Shown: positions 28,676 to 37,502 of the stretch, one piece after another
How the letters are laid out: each line of letters opens with the position of its first letter
Numbering within the stretch: position 1 is the stretch's first letter
Notes under the pieces: generated by a model
What the model was told of the DNA's origin: nothing
Database searches by the model: none
Seen by the model: only the letters and a program-made list of their open reading frames with translations
Made by a program: the position numbers and the translations under genes
Origin: Thermohalobaculum sp039030915
GTDB taxonomy: Bacteria; Pseudomonadota; Alphaproteobacteria; Rhodobacterales; Rhodobacteraceae
Length of the DNA stretch: 64,000 nt
Assembly (NCBI GenBank): GCA_039030915.1
Contig: JBCCDG010000007.1
Coordinates: 3,892 to 67,891, forward strand
Direction of reading: 5' to 3'

Positions 28676-29791
28676 TCAGCCAGGGGCGTGCGCGCGGCTG
28701 GCCGGCGCGGTGGTGTCCACGGTGTCCTCGGGGTCGATGCGCGGGAGGCGGGGGAGGAGGCGGGACCAGCGCGGGGTCGGCGTTCTGCCGAGGCCGGCGC
28801 GCCGCAGCTCGGCGATCTCCCAGCCGGGGCGACGCTCCAGGATCGCACGCCAGGCGGCCATGGCGCCGGGGTCGGTGTAGAAGTGCCAGTGCGACACGGT
28901 TTCATGCGCCCGTTCGCAGGCGAGCCCGCGTGCCGCAAAGGCTCTGGCCGCCGCGCCGCCGTCGAGCTCGAGATCGATCCAGCGCTCGGCCAACGCTCCC
29001 GATGCGCGCCCCGCGCCGAAGCCGAGGCCCGCGAGCCCGAGCGGGCGGTCGCCGGGCAGGCTCGGGCGCGGCGCGAGCAGCCCGAAGATCCCATCGAAGA
29101 TATCGTTTGCGCGGGAGAAGACGTGGTAGACATTCGCGGTGCCTCCGGCCGCCGTCTGCGTGGTGAGCGCCTCCAGGGCGATCCCGGCATATTCGGCGGC
29201 GCCGAGCAGGACGAGCCGGCCGAGCGCAAGCTGCGGCTGCGCACGAAGGGCCCCGAGCGCCACCCGGGCGCCGAGGCTGTGGGCGAGGACGTCCGGCATC
29301 GCATCCGGGCGCCGCATCGCGATGTGGGCCAGCACCGCCGCAAGCGCCCGGCCGGCGAGCGCGGCGGCATCGTAGACGACGGCGAAATCGTTGCGCCCGG
29401 TCGTCAGCAGCGTCGCAAGCCCGTTCCGCCGGGCATCCCAGCAGAAGCCGATCGTCAGGCTCGGAACCGTGCCGCGACCCGCCGGGCCGTCAGGACGGGT
29501 GGGGCCCCGATGCGAGAGGCCGAGGCCCGCCAGCCAGTTCGCCTCGCAGGGCCAGAGGCGGGCGCTCCCGCTTGGAGGATTGCCGGCATAGAGGCGCGTC
29601 TGCGGGCAGTGTGGCGCCGAGCCGTCGCGGTGCGGACGCCAGGTGAACCGGTAGCCGTGGACGAGGATCGTGACGCGACCCGCCGGGGCCAGCGTGCCGA
29701 GTGCGGCGTCGAGCGCCTCGGTCCAGTCGCGGTCGTCCCCGGGTGCCCAAAGCACGCCGTCCCGCGTCGCATTCAGCCTCAGCACTGCCAT
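28676..29791 (-). CDS. Alpha/beta serine hydrolase
   Basis: The 371-residue product has an alpha/beta-hydrolase outline: oxyanion-loop LVHGYRF (about 43-49), a central strand with nucleophile motif VLAHSLGARVA, and downstream HFYTDP. The layout resembles hydrolases of the DUF900/esterase kind. There is no signal peptide. The C-terminal 40 residues are Arg/Pro-rich. The gene ends in a large gap and starts 340 bases from metZ in divergent direction. The substrate is unknown. Confidence 0.75.
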   Translation of the reverse strand: MAVLRLNATRDGVLWAPGDDRDWTEALDAALGTLAPAGRVTILVHGYRFTWRPHRDGSAPHCPQTRLYAGNPPSGSARLWPCEANWLAGLGLSHRGPTRPDGPAGRGTVPSLTIGFCWDARRNGLATLLTTGRNDFAVVYDAAALAGRALAAVLAHIAMRRPDAMPDVLAHSLGARVALGALRAQPQLALGRLVLLGAAEYAGIALEALTTQTAAGGTANVYHVFSRANDIFDGIFGLLAPRPSLPGDRPLGLAGLGFGAGRASGALAERWIDLELDGGAAARAFAARGLACERAHETVSHWHFYTDPGAMAAWRAILERRPGWEIAELRRAGLGRTPTPRWSRLLPRLPRIDPEDTVDTTAPASRAHAPG

Positions 29792-29983
29792 GCCCGCGCC
29801 CCAAGAATAGGCCCGACGGATTTTCTCCGTTCTGTCTCAGCGCTCTACGCACGAAAGAGCACAGCTTCGCGGCGACAGGATAACGCCACCATGACATCGC
29901 CCGCGCGCCTGTGATCGCACGGCAACGACGGGCGCATGCCCCGAATGCTTGACCGCCCCGCGGCGCAGGGCTATCCGGCGGAT

Positions 29984-30038
29984 GTGGTGATTTGTCTGAC
30001 CGGATTGCGGGCCACGTTAAAGAAGCCGCTAAAGAGGT
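29984..30038 (+). promoter_or_regulatory. SAM-II riboswitch ahead of metZ
   Basis: The segment carries the conserved core of the SAM-II aptamer: GTGG (29984-29987) pairs with CCAC (30012-30015) across GATTTG...CGGATTGC. It is followed by ACGTTAAAGAAG and CGCTAAAGAGG, the pseudoknot strand. This class binds S-adenosylmethionine and is known mainly from alphaproteobacterial methionine genes, which fits the metZ gene downstream. The aptamer ends about 96 bases before the metZ ATG, whose own GGAG is at 30121-30124. The shutter may therefore act on a region other than the annotated ribosome-binding site. Confidence 0.85.
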
Positions 30039-30133
30039 CGGCGCCGGGCGGCGGACCGCCCCAGCCGCTCCCCCTTCCCGGTCGTTCATCGGCGTGGCGC
30101 GCCCTTTGGGGCAAGCCGCGGGAGTGACGATAC

Positions 30134-31387
30134 ATGGACGACAGCAACGCCCCTTCCCCTTCGCCCGCCGGTCGCGACCCGGCCCGGCTCCGCCCGCGCA
30201 CCCGCCTCGTGCATGCCGGCAGCAGGCGGAGCCGCTTCGGAGAGACCTCCGAGGCGCTCTATCTCACCCAAGGCTTTCTCTACGCGGATGCCGAGGCCGC
30301 AGAGGCCCGCTTCAAGGGCGACGACGCGCCCCGGGGCAGCGAAGACGAGGGGTTCATCTACGCCCGCTACGGCAATCCCACGGTTGCGATGTTCGAGGAC
30401 CGGATCGCAGCCTTCGAGGGCGCGGAGGCAGCCTTCGCCACCGCTTCCGGCATGGCGGCGGTGCACACGGCGCTGATGTGCCAGCTCCGCGCCGGCGACC
30501 ATGTGGTCGCGGCGCGGGCGCTCTTCGGCTCGTGTCTCTACATCGTCGAGCAGCTCTGCCCGCGCTTCGGCATCGAGATCACGCTCGTTGACGGCACGGA
30601 TCTGGATGCGTGGCGCGCGGCGATGCGGCCCGAGACCCGGCTTGCCTTCCTGGAGACGCCATCGAACCCGACGCTGGAGATCATCGACCTCGCCGCCGTC
30701 GCCGCCATCGCGCATGACGCGGGCGCACGGCTGGTGGTGGACAACGTCTTCGCGACGCCCCTCTACCAGCGCCCGCTCGAGCACGGGGCGGATGTGGTGG
30801 TCTACTCCGCGACAAAGCACATCGACGGGCAGGGCCGCTGCCTCGGCGGCGTGGTGCTGGGGCGGGAGACGTTCATCCGCGACGAGGTGGAGCCCTATGC
30901 CAAGCATACCGGCCCCGCGCTAAGCCCCTTCAACGCCTGGGTGATGCTGAAATCGCTCGAGACGATGGCGATGCGGGTCGAGGCGCAGACCGACGGGGCG
31001 GAGGTGCTCGCGCGCCATCTCGACGCCCGGGCGCGGGCGGGCGGCCCGCTCGGCCGGGTGCTCTATCCGGGCCTTGCCAGCCATCCGCAGCACAACCTCG
31101 CGGCCCGGCAGATGGAGCGGCCGGGCCAGGTCCTGGCTTTCGAGGTCGCGGACGGGCAGGCGGGGGCGTTCCGGTTTCTGAATGCCCTCGGCCTTGTCGG
31201 GATCTCTAACAATCTGGGCGATGCCAAGAGCCTCGTGACACATCCCACGACGACGACGCATCAGCGGCTGAGCGAGGAGGCGCGGATGACGCTCGGCATC
31301 ACGCCGGGGCTGGTGCGGCTTTCCGTCGGGCTCGAGGATCCGGAGGATCTGCGCGAGGATCTAGACCGGGCACTCGCCGCCGTCTGA
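30134..31387 (+). CDS. metZ: O-succinylhomoserine sulfhydrylase
   Basis: The 417-residue product is a Cys/Met-metabolism PLP enzyme. It has IYARYGNPTV near the N-terminus, ASGMAAV, DNVFATPL, and YSATKHIDGQGR with the PLP Lys at residue 228. The KHIDGQGR signature and the C-terminal LSVGLEDPEDL fit MetZ, which makes homocysteine from O-succinylhomoserine and sulfide. Family length is about 400. Control by the upstream SAM-II riboswitch supports a methionine role. A cystathionine gamma-synthase or O-acetylhomoserine sulfhydrylase activity cannot be excluded by reading alone. Confidence 0.92.
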   Translation: MDDSNAPSPSPAGRDPARLRPRTRLVHAGSRRSRFGETSEALYLTQGFLYADAEAAEARFKGDDAPRGSEDEGFIYARYGNPTVAMFEDRIAAFEGAEAAFATASGMAAVHTALMCQLRAGDHVVAARALFGSCLYIVEQLCPRFGIEITLVDGTDLDAWRAAMRPETRLAFLETPSNPTLEIIDLAAVAAIAHDAGARLVVDNVFATPLYQRPLEHGADVVVYSATKHIDGQGRCLGGVVLGRETFIRDEVEPYAKHTGPALSPFNAWVMLKSLETMAMRVEAQTDGAEVLARHLDARARAGGPLGRVLYPGLASHPQHNLAARQMERPGQVLAFEVADGQAGAFRFLNALGLVGISNNLGDAKSLVTHPTTTTHQRLSEEARMTLGITPGLVRLSVGLEDPEDLREDLDRALAAV

Positions 31388-31614
31388 GGCTGTCGGGGGG
31401 CGGCCGACGGGGGCCCGTTCGCGCGTCGCGGGGCGTGCCGCCCCGCGCCTTGCTCCGCCCACCCGCCAGCCTGCCCCCCACGCATTCCCCCGTGGGCCGC
31501 GCCGTTCCAGATGCGGTGCCCATCCCGGCCTCCCGCCGCGCGCTGAGCGGTCCGCTCGCGCAACAGGTTCCCGCCGCGCTGCACGGTCTCTCCGTCTCAG
31601 CCGCGGAGGGTATC

Positions 31615-31944
31615 ATGAAGCCGGACGACATCAGGGAATTGCAGGCGATGCTGGCCCGGCTCGGCCTCTACCCGGGCGCGGAGGACAGCGTGCTCGGCAG
31701 CCGCACGCGTGCCGCCGTCGATGCCTGTCTCGGGCGGTTGCCAGCCGTGCCGGCGGGCGCGGCGCGCTGGCCCGCCTCCCGCCGGGCCGCCTGCTGCCGC
31801 GCGCTTCTCGCCGACGCCTTCGCGCGGATCGCGGCCGCGGGCCCTTGCGATGGCGCGCCGGGCGGCGCAGCCTCTCGCACCGGCAGGAGCGGCGGAGGAC
31901 AGGCGGATGGTCGAGGTCGAATGGGCGCGCTTGAAGGCGCATGA
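31615..31944 (+). CDS. Short peptidoglycan-binding-like protein
   Basis: The 109-codon frame begins IRELQAMLARLGLYPGAEDSV-like text with GSRTRAAVDA. That is the LQ...L..LG.Y.G..D...G..T..A pattern of PG_binding_1 repeats (about residues 5-40). The rest is Ala/Arg-rich with paired Cys and no known domain. The reading overlaps the first 38 bases of the creatininase gene in another frame, and no signal peptide is present. It may be a remnant of a larger wall-binding protein or be spurious beyond residue 45. Confidence 0.42.
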   Translation: MKPDDIRELQAMLARLGLYPGAEDSVLGSRTRAAVDACLGRLPAVPAGAARWPASRRAACCRALLADAFARIAAAGPCDGAPGGAASRTGRSGGGQADGRGRMGALEGA

Positions 31945-32722
31945 GCTGCGGGCACGCGTGGCGGCGGGGGCCGCCGTCATCCTGCCTCTCGGCGCGACGG
32001 AGCAGCACGGGCCGCATCTGCCGGTAATGACCGACTGCCGCATCGGGCACGAGGTGGCGGTGCGGGCCGCGAAGAAAGCCGTGGCAGCGAAGCGCGACGT
32101 GCTGGTGGCGCCCGTGGTCTGGTCCGGGCTTTCGGAGCATCACATGGTCTTCGGCGGCACGTTCACGCTTCAGCCCGAGACCTTTCAGGCGCTGGTGGCG
32201 GATCTCGTCGCCTCCCTCGCGCGGCAGGGGGTACGCCATGTCCTCCTCTCCAACAGCCATGGCGGCAACATCCGGGCGATGCATGCCGCGGCCGAGACGG
32301 CGGCACAGCGCCTGCCCGTGACGGTCGTCGCCACGACCTATGCGGCCGAGGCGGCGGAGGAGATCGCCGCCCTCCTCGAGGATCAGCCCTCGCTCATGCA
32401 CGCGGAGGAGGCGGAGACCTCCATGATGCTCGCGCTCGAGCCCGCGCTCGTGGATGCGTCGGACCTGGCGAGCCTCGCCGATGGGTCAGGGCCCGGCGCG
32501 CTGGCCGCCGGGCGCGCGTCTTTCCGCTGGCGCCCCTTCGCGCATGTCACGGCGAACGGGATCCGCGGCAACCCGGCGCGCGCGACCGTGGAGAAGGGTG
32601 AGCGCATCCTCGACGTCTCGGCCGAAGCGATCGCGGCGCTTCTTACCGACACCGCGCTCTGGGCGCCGGCGGAGGACCGCCGCGGCAAGGGCACGGGCGG
32701 CGTGCCCTTCCGCGCCGACTGA
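31907..32722 (+). CDS. Creatininase-family amidohydrolase
   Basis: The 271-residue product has the creatininase signature LPLGATEQHGPHLPVMTD, supplying Glu, His and Asp metal ligands near residues 28-44, and SNSHGGNI further on. A last ligand Glu lies in HAEEAETS. Family enzymes are zinc/manganese hydrolases of cyclic amides such as creatinine, or act in cofactor and riboflavin-related pathways; the substrate here is unclear. The start at 31907 has GGAGG 8 bases upstream and is favoured over an upstream in-frame ATG. apt follows at a distance of about 90 bases. Confidence 0.87.
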   Translation: MVEVEWARLKAHELRARVAAGAAVILPLGATEQHGPHLPVMTDCRIGHEVAVRAAKKAVAAKRDVLVAPVVWSGLSEHHMVFGGTFTLQPETFQALVADLVASLARQGVRHVLLSNSHGGNIRAMHAAAETAAQRLPVTVVATTYAAEAAEEIAALLEDQPSLMHAEEAETSMMLALEPALVDASDLASLADGSGPGALAAGRASFRWRPFAHVTANGIRGNPARATVEKGERILDVSAEAIAALLTDTALWAPAEDRRGKGTGGVPFRAD

Positions 32723-32815
32723 TCTGGAGGGCGGCAGCGCCTAGCACCGCAGCGGTTGCGGCGTGGCCCGCCCGCGGGCTATGCGGGCCGCGCCGACAAT
32801 CGAGAGGGGGCGCCC

Positions 32816-33355
32816 GTGGCCGCAAAGCAGGACCTCGCCAAGCATATTCGCACGATCCCGGATTTTCCGGTGCCGGGCGTTCAGTACCGCGACGTGACCA
32901 CGCTCTTCGCCCACCCGCCGGCGTTTCAGAGCGCGGTCGACGCGTTGATCGCGGCCTATGAGGGCCGGGAGGTCGATGCCATCGCGGGCATGGATGCGCG
33001 CGGCTTCATCATCGGCGGCGCCATGGCCTACCGCATGGGGCTGCCCTTCGTGCCGATCCGCAAGAAGGGTAAGCTGCCCCACCGCACCATCGCCGAGGCC
33101 TACAGCCTCGAATACGGCGAAGCGATCGTGGAGATCCACCAGGACGCGGTCGAGCCGGGGGAGCGCGTCCTGCTGGTCGACGATCTCCTGGCCACGGGCG
33201 GCACGGCGATGGCGGGGGTGAAGCTCCTCCGCCGGCTCGAGGCGGAGGTCGTGGCCGCAGCCTTCCTCGTGAACCTGCCCGATCTCGGCGGGGAGAAACG
33301 GCTTCAGGACCTCGGCGTCGATGTCCTGAGCCTCTGCGCCTTCGACGGGGACTGA
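32816..33355 (+). CDS. apt: Adenine phosphoribosyltransferase
   Basis: The 179-residue product matches Apt (about 180 residues in E. coli). It has the N-terminal IRTIPDFPVPGVQYRDVTTL, the MDARGFIIG hood region, and the PRPP loop VLLVDDLLATGGT. It salvages adenine to AMP with PRPP. The start is taken as GTG at 32816, with GAGAGGGGG just upstream; no ATG lies at the expected place, and an upstream ATG would add a non-conserved stretch. The gene follows the creatininase-family gene on the same strand. Confidence 0.93.
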   Translation: MAAKQDLAKHIRTIPDFPVPGVQYRDVTTLFAHPPAFQSAVDALIAAYEGREVDAIAGMDARGFIIGGAMAYRMGLPFVPIRKKGKLPHRTIAEAYSLEYGEAIVEIHQDAVEPGERVLLVDDLLATGGTAMAGVKLLRRLEAEVVAAAFLVNLPDLGGEKRLQDLGVDVLSLCAFDGD

Positions 33356-33516
33356 GAGCGGGTCGGCGCGGCCCGCAACGGCCTGCGGGCGCCCCGCGCG
33401 GTTTCCAAGAAACCGGACGTGCCGCCCCCTGGCGGGTTGCTGGCGAGGCGCGGGGGGCGGATAGTCGGGCGCCCGCCATGTCCCGCGCGACCGACACGCT
33501 CCCCGAGGATTCTTCC

Positions 33517-35139
33517 ATGACCGAGCCTCAGACAACCGGCGCCGATCTCGTCGCCGCCCGCCTCGCCCGCGCGGGCGTCGCCCATGCCTTCGGCATTCCG
33601 GGCGGCGAAGTGGTGGCGATCATCGACGCGCTGGTGCGCCACGGCATCGACTTCCGCCTGGCGCGGCACGAGAATGCGGCGGGCTTCATGGCCGAGGGTG
33701 CATGGCACGCCACCGGGGCGCCGGGTGTGCTGGTCGCAACCGTGGGGCCAGGCATCGCCAATGCCTTCAACGTGGTCGCCAATGCCGAGCAGGACCGGGT
33801 GCCGCTGGTCGTAATCTCGGGCATGGTCGATCCGGCGGAGACGGCGACCTATACACACCAGATCTTCGACCACGGGCGTGCCTTCGCGGAGATCTGCAAA
33901 GCGTCAATCACGCTAACCGAAGGCGCGGTCGATGTGCAGGTGGACAAGGCGCTCCGCCTCGCGCTTTCGGGCAGGCCGGGCCCCGTGCATCTCGACCTGC
34001 CGATCCGCGTCGCGACCGCCGCCGCCGAGCCGCGCCATCGCGACCAGTTGCCCGCCGCGCCTGCCGCTCCGGCAGCGGGACCGGCGCTCGAGGCGGCGCG
34101 CGCGCTCTGGGCCGACGCGGAACGGCCCGTGGCCATCGCGGGGCTCGACGTGCTTGGCGAGCCGGGCGGGGCCGAGGCGGTGCGCGCGTTCGTCGAACGG
34201 TACGGCGTCCCGCTCCTCACCACCTACAAGGCCAAGGGCGTGCTGCCAGAGGATCATCCGCTCTCCCTCGGCGGGCACGGCCTGTCGCCCAAGGCGGACC
34301 GGATCGTGCTCCCGGTGCTGGAGGAGGCCGACTGCATCCTGTCGCTCGGCTACGACCCGATCGAGATGCGCACCGGATGGCGCCGGCCCTGGGACCCCGC
34401 GAAGGTGATCGAGTTCGTGCATGCGCCGAACGATCATGACATGCACGGCGCTGCGCATGGCTGGATCTGCTCCGTCGTGGCAGGGCTCGCGGCGCTCGAG
34501 GGTCATGGGCCGTCGGCCAACCCCGATGCCGGGGCGGCCCGCGCCGCCTCCGTGCGCGCCGCGCTGGCCGACGCGCTGGCGGCCACGCGGGACTGGGGTC
34601 CCGAAGTCGCGATGGCGGAGATGTTGGCGGCACTGCCCGCCGAGGCGGTCTCGACCGTCGACAGCGGCGCGCACCGCATCCTCCTCAGCCAGTTCCCCTT
34701 CGCCCGCCGTCCCCGCGCGCTCCTCCAGTCCACGGGCCTCTGCACCATGGGCTGCGCCTTGCCGCTGGCGCTGGGGCACAAGATAGCCGATCCCGCGCGC
34801 CCTGCCGTGGCCTTCATGGGCGATGGTTGCGCGGAGATGGTGCTGGGCGAGCTTGCGACGCTTCGCGACAGCGCGCTGCCCGTGGTCCTCGTGGTCTTCG
34901 TCGACGGCTCCCTCGCGCTCATCGAGCTCAAACAGCGGCGCGAGGGGTTGCAGAATGCCGGCGTCGACTACGCGCATCGTACGGACTTCGTTGCGCTGGC
35001 ACAGGTCTTCGGCGGGCAGGGTATCCGCGTCACGGCGCCCGGCGATGCCGCGCGCGCGCTCGACCAAGCGCTCGCCTCGGACGTCTTCACCATCATCGAG
35101 GTCGCGATCCCCCGGCGCAGCTATGACGGGCTTCTGTGA
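33517..35139 (+). CDS. Thiamine-diphosphate enzyme (acetolactate-synthase-like)
   Basis: The 540-residue product has the three-domain TPP fold of the AHAS/POX family: an N-terminal Pyr domain with FGIPGGEVV and RHENAAGFMAEG (catalytic Glu of the cofactor), a central domain, and a C-terminal PP domain with FMGDGCAEMV and VFVDGSLALI. The metal-binding GDG...N motif is altered at the second half, where DG stands where N is usual. It is not clearly IlvB, since no small subunit is adjacent; it could be a decarboxylase or ligase of 2-oxo acids. The start at 33517 has GAGGA about 7 bases upstream; 33478 is an alternative. Confidence 0.85.
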   Translation: MTEPQTTGADLVAARLARAGVAHAFGIPGGEVVAIIDALVRHGIDFRLARHENAAGFMAEGAWHATGAPGVLVATVGPGIANAFNVVANAEQDRVPLVVISGMVDPAETATYTHQIFDHGRAFAEICKASITLTEGAVDVQVDKALRLALSGRPGPVHLDLPIRVATAAAEPRHRDQLPAAPAAPAAGPALEAARALWADAERPVAIAGLDVLGEPGGAEAVRAFVERYGVPLLTTYKAKGVLPEDHPLSLGGHGLSPKADRIVLPVLEEADCILSLGYDPIEMRTGWRRPWDPAKVIEFVHAPNDHDMHGAAHGWICSVVAGLAALEGHGPSANPDAGAARAASVRAALADALAATRDWGPEVAMAEMLAALPAEAVSTVDSGAHRILLSQFPFARRPRALLQSTGLCTMGCALPLALGHKIADPARPAVAFMGDGCAEMVLGELATLRDSALPVVLVVFVDGSLALIELKQRREGLQNAGVDYAHRTDFVALAQVFGGQGIRVTAPGDAARALDQALASDVFTIIEVAIPRRSYDGLL

Positions 35140-35512
35140 GAGCGGTTTCCGAATCAACCGCCGTATCGACGTGTCGTATTGGGACATTCGGACTGTGGAT
35201 TATCGGAATACAACGAATATTTGCGGTGTGTATGCAGTGATTGATGCGGTTTAAGCAAGGCTCATGAAGAATTAGGATTTCTGCGGACCGATTACTGCAA
35301 CTTCAAGCAGAGCGGGCATTTCTGCGTAACAGCTGTCGCTACGCCTGCCAGGCCCACCTATAATTCTACCCGACGCACCCGGTTGTTTCGGGATAGAGCT
35401 TCCTCGCCCTGCGTCTCGCGTACTGCGTAGCCCGGCTTATCAGCGGGTCTCCCCCCCCGACGCCACTCGAGCCACCGCTCGGTGGCGTCTTCGGTTTCGG
35501 ACCCGGAAATAC
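35140..35512. other. AT-rich intergenic tract, no gene
   Basis: About 370 bases between two converging genes are visibly poorer in G+C than neighbouring DNA, chiefly 35150-35380. No frame of note, no tRNA and no strong hairpin were seen. It may be recently acquired or decayed sequence. Confidence 0.5.
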
Positions 35513-36139
35513 TTATCGCGGCGCAGCCGATACTTCGACGATCACCTCGTTTCGCCGCAGGAAGCCGGGGGTCATGGGGTCGTTGTAATAGGCGAAGTCC
35601 ACCGGCCCGGCCTGCCTCAGCTCCCGAGACGCGACCCAGGCGAGAAGCGCCTCCGTCTTCTCGCTGAGGAGCGCGTCGTCCGCCACGCCGCGAAAGCGTA
35701 CGGCCGCCCGGCGCGCGGCGGGCAGCTCCCGCAGGCGGACGGCCTTGTCGGACGGCGCCGGCAGGTCCGCGAGACCACGGCCCGACGGCATGATGAAGCG
35801 CACGGCCCACGCCCGGCCCCCCTCCGGAGGTGCCGAGCCACCTCCCGCTCGGGCAGGCGCAGGCGTCTGCGTCACCGGTGCGGTCATCGCAATGCGCCCG
35901 CCTGGCCGGTTGCTGGCGAAGATGTAGCGCGCCAAGGGCCGGAAGCCGTGCTGGAGCGCCCGGTGCCGCGGCCCCTCGCGCACCACCTCGGCCACCACCA
36001 GGGGCGGGTACTGGCGAAGCTCGAACGCACCATCTTGACACTCGACGGTGTAGGCCGGGGTCTCGACGTCCTGCATCACGAAGATCCAGACCGCCCCCGC
36101 GACCACCGCGCCCGCCAGAACCGCTGCTGCCACCGCCAT
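35513..36139 (-). CDS. SOUL-family haem-binding protein
   Basis: The 208-residue product has one N-terminal membrane anchor or signal segment (about 3-22). A SOUL/HEBP domain follows: it starts YTVECQDGAFELRQYPP, then has ARYIFASN, GGRIAMTAPVTQ and VRFIMPSG. It ends with FAYYNDPMTPGFLRRNEV, the typical family C-terminus. SOUL proteins bind haem or other tetrapyrroles; in bacteria the function is not settled. A Pro/Ala/Gly insert near residues 93-108 splits the domain. The gene is divergent from the patatin gene. Confidence 0.9.
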   Translation of the reverse strand: MAVAAAVLAGAVVAGAVWIFVMQDVETPAYTVECQDGAFELRQYPPLVVAEVVREGPRHRALQHGFRPLARYIFASNRPGGRIAMTAPVTQTPAPARAGGGSAPPEGGRAWAVRFIMPSGRGLADLPAPSDKAVRLRELPAARRAAVRFRGVADDALLSEKTEALLAWVASRELRQAGPVDFAYYNDPMTPGFLRRNEVIVEVSAAPR

Positions 36140-36321
36140 GCTCAGCGCCCCTCGATCATTTCGATCCGGATCGAGCTAGGGGCCGGGCCCCATCGAGCAA
36201 TGCCGAATATGACGGAACAGTTGAAGAAATCGCGCTGGCCATACCGCACCTGCGAAGGATAGAACCGGCAAGGTCGCGTTCGCGGTTGCGGGTGCGAAAT
36301 GGCCGACACGGAGAACACGGC

Positions 36322-37368
36322 ATGGCGAGACGCGCCCGCCACGTGAAGAACGTCAATCTGGCGCTGCAGGGCGGCGGCAGCCACGGCGCCTTCACCTGGG
36401 GTGTCCTCGATCGGATCTTCGAGGAAGACCGGATCTGGATCGAGGCGATCAGCGGTACGTCCGCCGGTGCCATGAACGCCGTCGTCGCCGCGCAGGGCAT
36501 GTATGACGGCCAGGCCGAGGGCGCGCGCAAGGCGCTCCACGAGTACTGGCGCGCGGTGAGCGAGGCCGGCGCGCACAGCCCGATCAAGCGCACGCCGCTC
36601 GACATGCTGATGGGCAACTGGTCGCTCGACACCTCGCCCACATACCTGTTCTTCGACCTGATGAGCCGGGTCGCCTCGCCCTACGAGACCAATCCGCTCG
36701 ATCTCAACCCGCTGCGCGACCTGTTGGACGAGCAGGTGGATTTCGAGAAGGTCCGCTGCTGCACCGATATGGGCATCTACGTCTCGGCCACGAATGTGGA
36801 GACGGGCCGCGTCCGCGTCTTCAAGCGCGAGGAAATCACGCGCGACGCCGTCCTCGCCTCCGCCTGCCTGCCGCTGATGTTCAAGGCGGTGGAGATCGAC
36901 GGGGAGCACTATTGGGACGGCGGCTTCATGGGCAACCCTGTCCTCTTCCCCTTCGTCGACGAGAGCCCGACCGAGGATATCGTGATCGTCCAGATCAACC
37001 CGGTCGTGCGCGAGGGCGTGCCGCAGACCGCACGCGAGATCGTCAACCGGATGAACGAGATCACCTTCAACGCCTCGCTCCTGCGCGAGCTGCGCGGCAT
37101 AGACTTCGTGCGCCGGCTGAAGGATCAGGAGCATCTGTCGGACGAGTTCCGGGAGATGCGCGTCCATATCATCCATTCGCGCAAGCGCATGCGCCCCCTC
37201 GGTGCGTCGTCCAAGCTCAACAGCGAGTGGGCGTTCCTCCGCCATCTGTTCGACATCGGGCACTCGACCGCGGACAAGTGGCTGCGCGAGAATTTCGACG
37301 ACATCGGCAAGAGGTCGACAGTCGACATCCGCCAGATGTTCCAGGGCACGGGCCCCTTCCGCGAGTGA
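36322..37368 (+). CDS. Patatin-like phospholipase
   Basis: The 348-residue product has a complete patatin catalytic site: oxyanion loop LQGGGSHGAF (about 15-24), nucleophile Ser47 in GTSAG, and Asp199 in DGG of the Ser-Asp dyad. Patatins are lipid acyl hydrolases acting on phospholipids. No signal peptide is present, so the protein is cytoplasmic or membrane-associated. The C-terminal half is charged and helical. The start has GGAG about 9 bases upstream. The gene is divergent from the SOUL gene and followed by an MFS gene. Confidence 0.93.
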   Translation: MARRARHVKNVNLALQGGGSHGAFTWGVLDRIFEEDRIWIEAISGTSAGAMNAVVAAQGMYDGQAEGARKALHEYWRAVSEAGAHSPIKRTPLDMLMGNWSLDTSPTYLFFDLMSRVASPYETNPLDLNPLRDLLDEQVDFEKVRCCTDMGIYVSATNVETGRVRVFKREEITRDAVLASACLPLMFKAVEIDGEHYWDGGFMGNPVLFPFVDESPTEDIVIVQINPVVREGVPQTAREIVNRMNEITFNASLLRELRGIDFVRRLKDQEHLSDEFREMRVHIIHSRKRMRPLGASSKLNSEWAFLRHLFDIGHSTADKWLRENFDDIGKRSTVDIRQMFQGTGPFRE

Positions 37369-37502
37369 CCGGGGGCAGGCGCCGCGCGGGGCGCGCCCGG
37401 CTCCCGCGGACGGTTGGGACGGGCGGGCGCGGTGACAAGATCATGTCGATCCCCCACTCCGGCCGGGGGATGACGACGTAGGCTCAGCGCAGAGAGGCCG
37501 TC

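Noticed and set aside
28280..29914. Long plus-strand frame over the serine hydrolase gene
   Set aside because: It is a shadow of the minus-strand hydrolase, and its first part in the gap has no similarity or start signal.
32756..32815. Upstream ATG start for apt
   Set aside because: It would add about 20 non-conserved residues; the GTG at 32816 has a strong ribosome-binding site and matches the family N-terminus.
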